Assembly (NCBI GenBank): GCA_963666705.2 | Contig: CAXXKO010000025.1 | Span: 1-64,000, forward strand | Source: G963666705 sp963666705 | GTDB lineage: Bacteria; Pseudomonadota; Alphaproteobacteria; CADEGL01 | Length of the DNA stretch: 64,000 bases | Direction: 5' to 3' | Shown here: in pieces, positions 40,601 to 50,648 of the stretch | Layout: the number at the start of each line of letters is the position of its first letter | How positions within the stretch are numbered: the first letter of the stretch is position 1 | The notes under the pieces: model-generated | What the model was told of the DNA's origin: nothing | Databases searched by the model: none | What the model saw: only the letters and a program-made list of their open reading frames with translations | Translations under genes and position numbers: made by a program

Positions 40601-43106
40601 GTCCGGCCCCGGGCGTCGATCAGGCCGAGGAGGTATTCCGCGTCCATGGGCAGGCGGGCCGGGCGGATGCCGGCCGCGTCCCGGATGGCGCCGGCCATGG
40701 CGGCGGGGACCGGGATCATGCTGGCCTCGGCCATGCCCTTGGCGCCGTAGGGGCCGGTGCGGTCGCGGTTCTCGACGAAGATGGTGTGGACCTTGGCCGG
40801 CATGTCCATGGCCCCGGCCAGAAGGTAGTCCCGGTAGTGGGGGTTGAGGACCTGGCCACCCTCGCGCACCACCTTCTCCCACAGGGCGAGGCCGAGGCCC
40901 ATGGCGGCGCCGCCCTCGACCTGGCCTTCCGCACCAATGGGGTTGACGATCCGGCCGCCGTCGTGGGCCGCCCATAGCTCCACGAGGTCGACCGTGCCCA
41001 GCTCCTCGTCGATCTCCACCTCGGCCAGGTGGGCGGCGTAGGTGTAGGTGGCGTAGGAGTTGCCCTTGAAGCCGAATATGTCCATCTCGATGTCGGGGTC
41101 GAACTTGCCATACCCGCTGACCGTCGCGGCCTCGTCGCCGAGGAGGCCGCATGCCGTCTCGAAGGTCATGCGGTCGTTGCGGGCCACGACTTCGTCGCCC
41201 TCGATGCGTACTTGATCCGCGGGGCAATCGAGGGCGCGGGCCAGGGCGGCGGCGAAGCGGGCCCTGAAGTCCGCGGCCGCGAGACAGATGGCGTTGCCGG
41301 AGAAATAGGTCGTCCGCGAGGCCGAGGTCGGTCCCGAATCCTCGGTCTTGGTGGAATCGCCGCTCACCACCCGGATGCGGGCGAGCGAGACGCCGAGGGA
41401 CTCGGCGGCGATCTGCGCGAGCGCCATGTCCGATCCGGTGCCGATGTCGGGCGTGCCGCAATAGGCCGTGATGCGGCCCTCGGGCGAGACGTCGAGGGTG
41501 GCGCTCGACGGGTTGCGCCGGCCGCTGTAGCCGATGCCGTAGCCGAGGCAGGCGATGCCGAGCCCGCGCTTGCGCGGGCCGTCCGTATCTCGGGCGGCGA
41601 GCGCGCGCCGGCGCCGCTCGTAGATCGGCTCTATGGCGTCGAGGGCGGCGTGGAGGCCCACGTCGTCGAGGTGCTGGCCGGTGCTCGTCGCATCGCCCTC
41701 GCGGAAGCCATTCAGGCGCCGGATCTCGATGGCTCCGAGACCGAGGCGGTGGGCGATCTCGTCGAGCTGGGATTCGAGCGCCAGCGCCTGCTTGAAGACC
41801 CCGAAGCTGCGCATGGCACCGCTGGGTACGTGGTTGGTGAATATTGTCCGGAAGCGCGCGCGCAGGTTCGGGATGCGGTAGGGCATGCCGGCATGGATCA
41901 GGCAGCGGCTCGCGACCGTCATGCTGTAGGAGCGGTAGGCGCCGCCATCGCTCAGGATGTCGAGGTCGAGGGCGACGAGCCGCCCGTCCCTGTCGGCCCC
42001 AAGCCTCTGGCGGATCTTCATGGCGTGGGTCTTGGTCGTCGCGGTGAAGACCTCCTCGCGGCTGAGGATCATCTTGACCGGCCGGCCGGTGCTGAGGGCG
42101 AGCAGGCCTGCGGCGCATTCGATGGTGTTGTCGATCTTGCCGCCGAAGGCGCCGCCGACGACGGTCTGGATCACGCGCACCCGGTCCAGGGGGAGGCCCG
42201 TGACCCGCGCCAGTTGCTTGTGGTGGAAGTGGGGGTACTGGGTGCTCACCAGCAGGGTCAGCACCCCGTCCGAATCCATGAAGGCCACGCCGGACTGGGA
42301 TTCGAGGAAGCAATGCTCCGCCGGGGCGACCTCGAACTCGCCCTCGACCACCACCTCGGCCGCGGCGAGCCCGGCCTCGATGTCGCCGCACGTGTTGGTG
42401 AGGTCGACGGTCGTGTTCCCCTCCGGGTCGACATCCCCTTCGGCGCGCCGGGGGCCAGCGCCTGGGCCGCGGCGAGCCCGGCCTCGATGTCGCCGCACGT
42501 GTTGGTGAGGTCGACGGTCGTGTTCCCCTCCGGGTCGACTTTCGGCGCGCCGGGGGCCAGCGCCTCCTCGGGCGTGAGGATCGGGGTAAGCGGCTCGTAC
42601 GCGACCTCGACCAGCTCGCAGGCCGCGATCGCCGCGGCGAGGGTATCGGCGGCGATGGCGACGATGGGCTCGCCCGTGTAGTGCACCCGGTCCTTGGCCA
42701 GGATCGGCATGTCCTCGGTGAGCGTCCCGACCAGGAGGCGGTCCTCCGGGATGTCGGCGGCCGTGAGGATGGCATGGACGCCGGGGGCCTGCGCGGCCTC
42801 GGCGGTGTCAACCGAGAGGATGCGGGCGCAGGCGTGCGGGCTGCGCGCGAAGGCGCCGTGGAGCATGCCGTCGAGGGAGATGTTGGCCGCATACTTGGCC
42901 CGTCCCCGGACATTGTAGAGCACGTCGTTGCGGGGCAGGCGCAAACCAATGTTGCGCGAGGGGTCGGCAGTATCCGGCCCGGGCGCGCCGTCGCGCGCCT
43001 CGGCGATGATGCGGTGGAACTCCTCCTGCCAGGGTGCCTGTTCCGCGGCCGTCCCCAGCGCGAACTTCTCGCCCTCGGCATCGGGCATGGCGGCTTTCTT
43101 GCTCAT
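40597..43106 (-). pseudogene. Molybdenum hydroxylase large subunit (CoxL type), frameshifted by a tandem duplication
   Basis: From ATG 43106 the frame reads RLPRNDVLYNVRGRAKYAAN and continues to about residue 215. It then enters a tandem duplication (42361-42569) that adds 107 bp and shifts frame. The rest, from AEVVVEGEFEVAPAEHCFLE to the stop, lies in another frame. The Mo-cofactor regions GGAFGGKIDNTIE and DIGTGSDMALAQIAAE and a late catalytic Glu region (ANSMIP-like EASMIPVPAAMAG) are present. Removing 107 bp restores exactly 801 codons, a normal size. No CoxL-type AYRCSFR loop is seen, so it is a general aldehyde or N-heterocycle hydroxylase rather than a CO dehydrogenase. Confidence 0.88.
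42361..42569 (-). repeat. Imperfect tandem duplication inside coxL
   Basis: Copies are 42361-42467 (107 bp) and 42468-42569 (102 bp), both starting CGCGGCGAGCCCGGCCTCG. They differ by 5 bp (GTCGACATCCCCTTCGG versus GTCGACTTTCGG) near their right ends. The coding repeat contains DPEGNTTVDLTNTCGDIEAG twice. A 102-bp copy alone would have kept the frame; the extra 5 bp break it. Confidence 0.95.
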
Positions 43107-43155
43107 GGGATGATCCTGGCATCGACTGTATTCGGCCCCGCGGCCACCGCCGGTT

Positions 43156-44772
43156 TCATCCCGCACCCTCGAGGCGCGCGGCGATGATCTCACGCAGGCG
43201 GAACTTCTGCACCTTGCCCGAAGGCGTCATGGGCAGGGCGTCGCTGGCCTCGACCCGCTCGGGCCATTTGGGTTTGGCCATGCCCGCCGCCGACATCCAG
43301 CGCTGCACCTCGCCGAGGGCGGGCGCCTCGCCCGCCTTGGGCACGACGAAGGCGCAGACCCGCTCGCCGAGGCGTGCATCGGGCATGCCGACCACCGCCA
43401 CGCCGGCCACCTTGGGGTGGGGGAAGAGCACGTTCTCGACCTCGACCGGCGAGATGTTGACGCCGCCGCGGATGATGAGGTCCTTGATGCGCCCGGTGAT
43501 CTTGATGTAGCCGTCCCGGTCCATGCGGGCCTGGTCGCCCGTGCGGAAGAAGCCGTCGGCGAGGAAGTGCTCCGCCGTCAGCGCCGGCCGCTGGAAGTAC
43601 CCGAGCGCCACCATCGAGCCCCGCGCCATCAGCTCGCCATCCTCTCCGGGCGCGACCGTGCGCCCGTCCGGGCCCACGACTTCGAGCGCCATGTCGCCGC
43701 AGGGCAGGCCGTCGGTCGTATAGAGCTTCTCGGGCGGCGCATCGAGGGGGCAGGTGGTGACGCCGCCGCACTCGGTCATGCCCCAGAGCGGCGTGGTGAA
43801 GGTATGGGGGAGCGCCGATTGGGCGTCGCGCATGAGCTGCTCGGGGATGGAGGCGCCGCCGCAGAGGAACAGGCGGAGGGACGGCAGCCCGCCATGGCTC
43901 GCGAGGGCGGGGTGGTAGACGATATCCATCAGAAACGGCGTCGCACCGGCCATGAATGTGCAGCGCTCCGCCTCGATCAGGTCGAGCGCCCGCGCCGGGT
44001 CCCAATGGTCGAGGAGGACCATGGCGCACCCGAGGGTGAGGGTCATGCGCAGCGCATGGCCGAAGCCGACGGCGTGCCCCAGGGGCGAGCAGGCGAAGAT
44101 GCGCTCGCCCGCGCCGAGGCCGTAGCGCTCGACGAGGCCCATGTTCCAGGCGTGCAGGACGTCGGTGCTGAGCATCGCGCCCTTCTGCTCCCCCGTGGTG
44201 CCCGAGGTGAAGCCGAGGACCGTCGGCGCGTCCGGCGCGGGCTTCAGGGCCGCGAGGTCGCCCCAGCCGCCCCGGCTTTCCCAGGGCTGGGCCATGAAGG
44301 CCTCGTAGCCGATCGTTGCCGGCGGGGCCGCCACCACTGCGCCGCCGCCCACGAGGAAGACGTGGCGCAGATCGGGGGCGTCCGCGCGCACCGCCTCGGC
44401 CATGGTAGCGAAGTCCCGAGCCCGGAAGCCGCTAGGCACCGCGAGGGCCTTGGCGCCCGTCAGGCGGAGGATGTTCCCCACCTCGCGCTCGCCATGGACG
44501 AGCGGGATATTGACGGTGACGGCGCCGATGGCCGAGAGGGCCAGGTGGAAGACCACGAACGACACCCAGTTCGGCAGTTGCACGACCGTGATATCGCCGG
44601 GCCCGAGCCCGAGGTCGCGAAGCCCGCATGCCAGGCGCTCGACCTGGTGGGCGATTTCGGCATAGGTGTAGCGGCCCGCGGCGGGGTCGACGATCATCTC
44701 CCTTTCGGGTTCGCGCCGGGCGACCTCGACCAATCGCTCGGTGATCGGGCGCCCCTCCCGCGCTTCTATCAT
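43156..44772 (-). CDS. AMP-forming acyl-CoA synthetase
   Basis: This 538-residue ANL-superfamily ligase activates a carboxylic acid to its CoA thioester through an acyl-adenylate. The phosphate-binding loop is VLGFTSGTTGEQKGAM, the A5 region is LWGMTECGGV, A7/A8 is GFFRTGDQARMDRDGYIKITGRIKDLIIRGGVNISP and the catalytic Lys is in PSGKVQKFRLRE. The start ATG overlaps the stop of the following LLM gene. Together with the thioesterase at the operon end it implies CoA-linked processing of the hydroxylated product. The substrate is not predictable. Confidence 0.92.
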   Translation of the reverse strand: MIEAREGRPITERLVEVARREPEREMIVDPAAGRYTYAEIAHQVERLACGLRDLGLGPGDITVVQLPNWVSFVVFHLALSAIGAVTVNIPLVHGEREVGNILRLTGAKALAVPSGFRARDFATMAEAVRADAPDLRHVFLVGGGAVVAAPPATIGYEAFMAQPWESRGGWGDLAALKPAPDAPTVLGFTSGTTGEQKGAMLSTDVLHAWNMGLVERYGLGAGERIFACSPLGHAVGFGHALRMTLTLGCAMVLLDHWDPARALDLIEAERCTFMAGATPFLMDIVYHPALASHGGLPSLRLFLCGGASIPEQLMRDAQSALPHTFTTPLWGMTECGGVTTCPLDAPPEKLYTTDGLPCGDMALEVVGPDGRTVAPGEDGELMARGSMVALGYFQRPALTAEHFLADGFFRTGDQARMDRDGYIKITGRIKDLIIRGGVNISPVEVENVLFPHPKVAGVAVVGMPDARLGERVCAFVVPKAGEAPALGEVQRWMSAAGMAKPKWPERVEASDALPMTPSGKVQKFRLREIIAARLEGAG

Positions 44773-45707
44773 CGCCCCCTCGGCGGCGCGAGCGCCCGCA
44801 CCGCGGGAAGCACCTCCTTCGCGAACCGCTCCAAGCCAGCCTGCCGCGCCGCTGGCGGCATGGCGAGGCCCATCACGATGTAGGACGCCCCCGCCTCCAC
44901 ATATTCGGCCAACCGCTCGGCCACGCGGGCGGGCGGGCCGTAGGCGCAGTAGCGGTCCACCAGGCGGTCGAAATCCTGCTCGTAGCGATAGGTCATCTCG
45001 TCGACCGCTTGGCGGCGGGCCGTGGCGACATCGTCCGCTATGCTGACATAGATGAAGCAGGCATTGACGAAATCGGCTGGCAGCGCGCGGCCATCCTCGT
45101 CCGCCATCTCGCGGATGCGGGCGACGGAATCGCGGAGCTGGTCCGGGTCGTACATATAGGGGTGCCAGCCGTCGCCCAGACGCGCTGCGCGGCGCATGGC
45201 CCCCTCCTTGCGGCCCGAGACCCAGTTGGGCGGGCCGCCCGGCTGGACGGGGAGCGGCAGCATGTCCACGTCCTCGAGCTGGAATATCTCACCGGCATAG
45301 TCGAAGCGCCCGCCGGCCCAGTATTTGCGCATGATCTCCATGGCCTCGTTGGCGCGCTTGCCGCGCTCCTTGACCGGCACGCCGCAGGCGGCGAACTCAC
45401 GCGGATAGTCGCCGCCGACGCCGATGGTCATGGTGACCCGGCCCTTGGAGATCACGTCGAGGGAGCAGAATTCCTTGGCCACCATGGTGGGGTGGCGCAG
45501 GGGAAGCAGCAGGGTGGCGGGGATGAGCTCGACACGCGAGGTCAGCGCCGCGGCGGCGGCGAGGACCGTGACGGCATCGAGGATCGGCCGGTGGTAGACG
45601 ATGTGCTCACCCGTGCAGTAGGCGTCGAAGCCCGAATCCTCGACGAAGCGGATCACGTCCGGATCCCACATGTCGCCGCCGCAGGTGATGCCGACCTTGA
45701 CCGTCAT
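44769..45707 (-). CDS. LLM-class flavin/F420-dependent oxidoreductase
   Basis: This 312-residue TIM-barrel protein of the luciferase-like family carries VGITCGGDMWDPDVIRFVED at the N-terminus. YCTGEHIVYHRPILDAVTVL, TMTIGVGGDYPREFAACGV and MRRAARLGDGWHPYMYDPDQ follow. These proteins use reduced FMN or F420; which one cannot be decided here. Start at ATG 45707, 37 bp after the enolase-superfamily gene. Unlike the second LLM gene at 38025-39227, this one is intact. Confidence 0.88.
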   Translation of the reverse strand: MTVKVGITCGGDMWDPDVIRFVEDSGFDAYCTGEHIVYHRPILDAVTVLAAAAALTSRVELIPATLLLPLRHPTMVAKEFCSLDVISKGRVTMTIGVGGDYPREFAACGVPVKERGKRANEAMEIMRKYWAGGRFDYAGEIFQLEDVDMLPLPVQPGGPPNWVSGRKEGAMRRAARLGDGWHPYMYDPDQLRDSVARIREMADEDGRALPADFVNACFIYVSIADDVATARRQAVDEMTYRYEQDFDRLVDRYCAYGPPARVAERLAEYVEAGASYIVMGLAMPPAARQAGLERFAKEVLPAVRALAPPRGR

Positions 45708-45744
45708 TCCCGTTCCCCCATTCCCGCGCGCGGCGGCCTGGCCC

Positions 45745-46899
45745 TCAGGCCACCCGGTATTTCTCGATCTTCTTGGGGTCGAGCTCGACCCCCAGGCCCG
45801 GCTTGTCCGGCACCGTGAGGCAGCCGTCGGCGTACTCGAAGGGCTCGGTGATGATGTCGTCGGTGTAGAAGACACCGCCGATCTTGCACTGCTCGCGCCC
45901 CTCGAGGGTGGTGACGGGGACGACCGAGGGCCACACGACGCCCCGTAGTGCCGCGGCCAGGTGGAGGTTGGCGGCGTTGCCCACGCCCATTTCGAGGGCG
46001 CCGTTCACGTTGACCGGCAGGCCGGCCGTGGCCGCGATGAGGCCCACATGCATGGCGCGCTGCAGGCCGCCCGACTTGCTGTAATAGATGGTGATGGCGT
46101 CCGCACCCTTGTTGCGGACGACCTCCAGCGCGTCGTGGGGCGTCCAGGCGCCCTCGTCGGTCATGACGGGGACGTTGACGGCCGCCGTCACATCGACCAT
46201 CCGCTCCAGGCCCTCGACCGGCTGCTCGATATAGCCGATGCCGTATTCCGCCATGGCTTGGATCACGCCGATGGCCTCCTTGACCGTCGAATAGCCCGTG
46301 TTGATATCGGGGTTGAGGGCGACGCCGTCGCCGACCGCCGCGCGGCAGGCGGCGATCACCGCACAGTCGCCCTCGGGGTCGCCATCGACCTTGACCTGCA
46401 TGGCCATGACGCCGTCGGCCACGGCGCCGGCGACTTCCCTGGCCGCCTCCTCGGGCGACGCCAGGCCGACGCTGTGGCAGACCGGGATCTTGCGGGTCAT
46501 GGCGCCGCCCAGGAGCTTGTAGACGGGCACGCCCATGGCCTTGCCGGCGAGGTCGTGCAGGGCCGTGTCCACCGCCGACTTGGCGCTCATATGACCGCGC
46601 AGGGGCGCGTCCAGACGCTGGAGCAGAGGCGCGATGTCCAGGGGATCGGCGCCCTCGAGGATGGGCCAGAGGTATTCGTTCAGCACGTGGACGGCCGTCA
46701 CCGGGTCCTCGCCATAATAGCGCCCGTGCTCGCCGCCCCAGTCGGGCAGCACGGGCGCCTCGCCCAGGCCGACCAGCCCCTCGTCCGTCTCGATGCGCAG
46801 GATGACGTAGCGCCCGATGGGGCTGATGAGGCCGTGCCAGCCGTAATGCCAGCGCATCTTCAGCTCGATCACCATGGGCTCGATGCGCGTGATCCTCAT
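45745..46899 (-). CDS. Mandelate racemase/muconate lactonizing enzyme-type (enolase superfamily) protein
   Basis: This is a 384-residue enolase-superfamily enzyme. A capping N-terminal domain precedes a barrel with catalytic Lys170 (QVKVDGD), metal ligands Asp198 (LNPDIN), Glu225 (YIEQPVEG) and Asp248/Glu249 (MTDEGAW), and a second general base Lys275 (IYYSKSGGL). The two-lysine layout is that of the MLE subgroup (cycloisomerase, racemase or o-succinylbenzoate synthase-like). It would abstract an alpha proton from a carboxylate. The start overlaps the hyuB stop (ATGA), tying it to hydantoin metabolism, where racemases are expected. Confidence 0.9.
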   Translation of the reverse strand: MRITRIEPMVIELKMRWHYGWHGLISPIGRYVILRIETDEGLVGLGEAPVLPDWGGEHGRYYGEDPVTAVHVLNEYLWPILEGADPLDIAPLLQRLDAPLRGHMSAKSAVDTALHDLAGKAMGVPVYKLLGGAMTRKIPVCHSVGLASPEEAAREVAGAVADGVMAMQVKVDGDPEGDCAVIAACRAAVGDGVALNPDINTGYSTVKEAIGVIQAMAEYGIGYIEQPVEGLERMVDVTAAVNVPVMTDEGAWTPHDALEVVRNKGADAITIYYSKSGGLQRAMHVGLIAATAGLPVNVNGALEMGVGNAANLHLAAALRGVVWPSVVPVTTLEGREQCKIGGVFYTDDIITEPFEYADGCLTVPDKPGLGVELDPKKIEKYRVA

Positions 46900-48584
46900 G
46901 TCCCTTGCTCCCCCAGTGATTTGGCATCGAGGCCATAGGCCCGCCCGACGCCCTCAGGCGTCACCTTGCCCTCGCGCAGGTCCCGGCGGATGAGCTCTGG
47001 CGCGCGCCTCCGCGGGTCGCCGAACCCGCCGCCGCCCTGGGTGTACATGCGCAGCACGTCGCCGTGCGCGAGCGCCTGGTTGATCGTCTTCGACGGCAAA
47101 TTCGCGACCTGCCCCCCGGTCCGCAGCTCGAGGCGGCCGCAGGCGCCGTCGCCGCCGCCGAAGAGACCGAAGGGCGCTACCTTGAACTTGTCGAACTGGG
47201 TGTTGAGGGTGCCGCGCTGGTCGAGGAACTCGATGTCGCGGGCAACGCCGAGCCCGCCCCTGAATTGCCCCGCCCCACCCGTATCCGCGAGCAGCTCGTA
47301 ACGCTGGAAGCGCAGGGGATGGGTCGCCTCGACCATCTCGATGGGCGTGTTGGCCAGGTTGTGGATGCCTTGGGAGTAGCAGTCGGGGCCGTCCTTGGTG
47401 GGCCTCGCGCCCCAGCCGCCGACCTCGATATCGAAGAAGATCCAGCTCTCGCCCCCATCGCTCTCGCCCGCGAGGATATGGACGTTGGACATGCCGTAAT
47501 AGGCCGCCGGGATGCGGTCGGGCAGGGCTTGGCTGAAGGCGGCGTAGAGCACGTTGGCGATGGTGTGGGTGATGGCGTTCCGCCCCACGACCGGCGCCGG
47601 GGAGACGGCGTTCACCACCGAGCCCTCGGGTGCGATGATGTGGATCGGCTCGTAACAGCCGTAGTTGGCCGGGATGGTCGGGTCGGCGACCGACATGATG
47701 ACGTAGTAGACGGCCGATTCGGTCGAGGACAGGGTGGCGTTGATGGGGCCGCGGCGCTGCGCATCGGTGCCGGTGAAATCGAGGGTGATCTCCTCGCCCA
47801 GAATCGTGACGCTGACGGCGACGCGGATGCGGTCGTCGGTGATGCCGTCGTCGTCCACCCAGTATTCGGCGCTGTAGGTGCCGTCGGGGAATTCAGCGAG
47901 GCAGGCGCGCATGCGGCGCTCGGAGACGGTGATGGCCTCCCGCGAATACGCGCGGAAGGTGTCGACCCCGTAGCGCGCGATGATCTCCTGCACCGCCTGC
48001 TCGCCGATCTCCAGTGCGGCCGTCTGCGCCCGCAGGTCGCCGAGGGTCTTGCCGGGCTGGCGGATATTGGCGCCGATGAGCGCGATCAGGCGCTCGTTCA
48101 TGACGCCGGCCTCGGCGAGCTTGATGGGCGGAATGCGCAGCCCCTCCTGGAAGATCTCGGTGGCGTCGCCGGCATAGCTGCCGGGCCGCATGCCGCCGAT
48201 ATCCAGGTGATGGCCGAGGGTGCCGACAATGGCGATCATCTCGCCCTCGGCGAAGACGGGCATGAAGGTCTGCAGGTCCGGCAGGTGCTGGCCGCCCCAA
48301 TAGGGGTCGTTCATGAGCACGATGTCCCCCGGGCGCCAGGTCTCGGCGGGGTAGGCCCGCTGAATCGTGGTCTGGAGGGACCGGGACATGGAGTTGAGGT
48401 GCATGGGGATGCGGCAGGCCTGGGCCACGATCCGCCCCTGGGGGTCGAAGACGGCCGTCGAGTAGTCCAGCATCTCGCGGATCACGGTCGAGTAGGAGGT
48501 CCGCCAGATGATGGCGGACATCTGCTCGGCGACGCCGACGAGGGCGTTGCGGAATACCCCGAAGCCGATCGCATCGACAGCCAT
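46896..48584 (-). CDS. hyuB: Hydantoinase B-family protein, second set
   Basis: This is a 562-residue HyuB-type subunit. Hallmarks are AVDAIGFGVFRNALVGVAEQ, IIWRTSYSTVIREMLDYSTA, GDIVLMNDPYWGGQHLPDLQ, LGHHLDIGGMRPGSYAGDAT, LDFTGTDAQRRGPINATLSS and the Gly-rich YTQGGGGFGDPRRR near the end. The ATG at 48584 lies two bases after the hyuA stop. It differs from the HyuB at 32537-34228 throughout, so the two sets are paralogues with probably different substrates. Confidence 0.9.
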   Translation of the reverse strand: MAVDAIGFGVFRNALVGVAEQMSAIIWRTSYSTVIREMLDYSTAVFDPQGRIVAQACRIPMHLNSMSRSLQTTIQRAYPAETWRPGDIVLMNDPYWGGQHLPDLQTFMPVFAEGEMIAIVGTLGHHLDIGGMRPGSYAGDATEIFQEGLRIPPIKLAEAGVMNERLIALIGANIRQPGKTLGDLRAQTAALEIGEQAVQEIIARYGVDTFRAYSREAITVSERRMRACLAEFPDGTYSAEYWVDDDGITDDRIRVAVSVTILGEEITLDFTGTDAQRRGPINATLSSTESAVYYVIMSVADPTIPANYGCYEPIHIIAPEGSVVNAVSPAPVVGRNAITHTIANVLYAAFSQALPDRIPAAYYGMSNVHILAGESDGGESWIFFDIEVGGWGARPTKDGPDCYSQGIHNLANTPIEMVEATHPLRFQRYELLADTGGAGQFRGGLGVARDIEFLDQRGTLNTQFDKFKVAPFGLFGGGDGACGRLELRTGGQVANLPSKTINQALAHGDVLRMYTQGGGGFGDPRRRAPELIRRDLREGKVTPEGVGRAYGLDAKSLGEQGT

Positions 48585-48586
48585 CG

Positions 48587-50638
48587 CTACCCTCCCGTCC
48601 CGATGATGAGGTTGCCCCAGGCATCGACCGACGCCGCCTGCCCGGGATGCACCACGGTGGTGGAATCCATCTGCTCGACGATGGCCGGGCCCTCGAATTC
48701 CGCCCCGGGTGCTAAGCCCGCGCGCTCGTAGATCGGGCAATCGACGAACCCGCCCGCCTCCGCGAAATAGACCGGGCGGCGTTCCTTGGGCTTGGCCGCG
48801 CCGCCCGCCGGCCGCTCGCGCGGGTCGGGGGCCTGCACGGAGCCGACGGCGATCAGCCTCAGGCTCACGAGCTCGACCGGATCGCTGGTCGCGGAATGGG
48901 CGAAGAGGCGCTGGTGCTCGGCGTGGAAGCGCGCGACGACATCGGCGGTGGCGGCGGCATCGAGGGCGCCGCCGGGTGCGGGCACGTTGACCTCGTAAGC
49001 CTGGCCCACGTAGCGCAGGTCGGCCGTCCGCTGCAGGGTGCGGCGCCCGGGCTCGATGCCGTCTTCCTCGAGCGCGGCCGTGCCGAGCGCCTCCAGCTCG
49101 GCATAGAGGCGCTCGAGGACGCCGAGGTCGACCTGGTCCATCCGCGCCACCTGGCTGCGCACGAAGTCGTGGCGAATGTCCGCGACCAGCAGGCCCAGGG
49201 CCGAGAACACGCCCGGCGTCTCCGGCACCAGCACCCAGGGGAAGCCGACCTCCTTGGCCACCGCCGCGGCATGCACCGGCCCCGCGCCGCCGAAGGCCAC
49301 GAGCGAGAAATCGCGCGGGTTGTAGCCGCGCTCGGCCGAGCTGACCTTGACCGCCCGCTCCATGTTGGCGTTGGCGATGCGGATGATGCCCGCCGCCGCC
49401 ACCAGCGGGTCGAGCCCGAGCGGCTCGGCGATTTTCTCCGTTATCGCGGCGAGGGAGGCGCCCGCGTCGAGCTGCATGGCGCCACCGAGGAAGCGCCTGG
49501 GGTCGAGGCGCCCGAGGGCGAGGTTGGCATCGGTCACCGTGGGCTCGACACCGCGCCGGCCGTAGGCCACGGGGCCCGGGTCGGCACCCGCGCTTTGCGG
49601 CCCCACCCTGAGCCCGCCACCCGAATCGAGCCAGGCGATGCTACCGCCGCCGGCGCCGATGGTATGGACGTCGAGGACGGGGAGCTTGACCGGATAGCCG
49701 CCCACGGTGGCCTCGGTCGTCATGCGCGGCTCGCCCCGGTAGACCAGGGAGAGGTCGGTGCTGGTGCCGCCCATATCGAAGCCGAGCACGTTCTCGCGCC
49801 CCGTCAGGCGGCCGATGAACTGCGACGCCAGCACTCCGGCCGCCGGGCCGGAATAGACCAGGTGGACCGGGGCCTGGCGCGCGGCACCCGCGGTCATGGA
49901 GCCGCCGTTCGACTGCATGAGGAGGACCTGCGCCTCGGGCAGGAGAGCGGTCGCGCGGGCGTGCAAATCCTCGAGATAGTGCGAGACCACGGGCATGGCG
50001 GCGGCGTTGAGGACGACCGTGCTGGTGCGCTCGAACTCCCGGATCTCCCGGCACACGTCCGAGGCGGCGGTGATCGAGGCGTCGGGGAGGGCGGCCACGA
50101 GCGCCGCCTTGACCACCGCCTCGTGGGCGTCGTTGGCGTAGGCGTGGAGGAAGCTGACGGCCACCGCCTCCGCGCCCACCGCCTCGACCGCCGCAATCGC
50201 GCGGCGCATCGATTCGGCATCGAGCGGGGTGACGATGGCGCCGTCCGGCCCCATGCGCTCCTCGACCTCGAAGCGCAGGTCCCGGGGCACGATGGGGATG
50301 GGCTTGTCCTGGAACAAGTCGTACATGTCGGGGCGCAGGTGGCGGCCGATCTCGAGCACGTCGCGGAAGCCCTTGGTGGTGATGAGGGCGGTGCGCGCGA
50401 GCTTCCCCTCGAGCACGGCATTGGTCACGATCGTCGTGCCGTGGCTCAGGAGCGTGACCGCCTCGGGCGGCGCACCCGCCTGTTCGAGCGCCTGCTCGAC
50501 CGCCGCCAGGAGGGCGCCGGCCGGATCGTCGGGGCGGCTCGGCACCTTGGCCACCATGAGGCGCCCGGTGTCCTCGTCGAGCAGCACCAGGTCCGTGAAG
50601 GTGCCGCCGATATCCACGCCGAACCTGATCGCGCCCAT
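48587..50638 (-). CDS. hyuA: Hydantoinase A-family protein, second set
   Basis: This 683-residue ATP-dependent HyuA-type subunit carries IRFGVDIGGTFTDLVLLDED at the N-terminus. LLSHGTTIVTNAVLEGKLAR, REIREFERTSTVVLNAAAM, LGFDMGGTSTDLSLVYRGEP, IGAGGGSIAWLDSGGGLRVG and LVAFGGAGPVHAAAV follow. The ATG at 50638 is used because GVDIGGT must lie near the start; the frame is open 29 codons further into the upstream regulator gene. It begins 10 bases after the GntR stop, so regulator and enzyme are one transcript. Confidence 0.92.
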   Translation of the reverse strand: MGAIRFGVDIGGTFTDLVLLDEDTGRLMVAKVPSRPDDPAGALLAAVEQALEQAGAPPEAVTLLSHGTTIVTNAVLEGKLARTALITTKGFRDVLEIGRHLRPDMYDLFQDKPIPIVPRDLRFEVEERMGPDGAIVTPLDAESMRRAIAAVEAVGAEAVAVSFLHAYANDAHEAVVKAALVAALPDASITAASDVCREIREFERTSTVVLNAAAMPVVSHYLEDLHARATALLPEAQVLLMQSNGGSMTAGAARQAPVHLVYSGPAAGVLASQFIGRLTGRENVLGFDMGGTSTDLSLVYRGEPRMTTEATVGGYPVKLPVLDVHTIGAGGGSIAWLDSGGGLRVGPQSAGADPGPVAYGRRGVEPTVTDANLALGRLDPRRFLGGAMQLDAGASLAAITEKIAEPLGLDPLVAAAGIIRIANANMERAVKVSSAERGYNPRDFSLVAFGGAGPVHAAAVAKEVGFPWVLVPETPGVFSALGLLVADIRHDFVRSQVARMDQVDLGVLERLYAELEALGTAALEEDGIEPGRRTLQRTADLRYVGQAYEVNVPAPGGALDAAATADVVARFHAEHQRLFAHSATSDPVELVSLRLIAVGSVQAPDPRERPAGGAAKPKERRPVYFAEAGGFVDCPIYERAGLAPGAEFEGPAIVEQMDSTTVVHPGQAASVDAWGNLIIGTGG

Positions 50639-50648
50639 CCTTACGCCC

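Noticed and set aside
40597..43106. Aerobic CO dehydrogenase operon
   Set aside because: The large subunit lacks the AYRCSFR-type active-site loop seen in true CoxL, and the gene sits in a hydantoinase/CoA ligase operon, so a general molybdenum hydroxylase is more likely.
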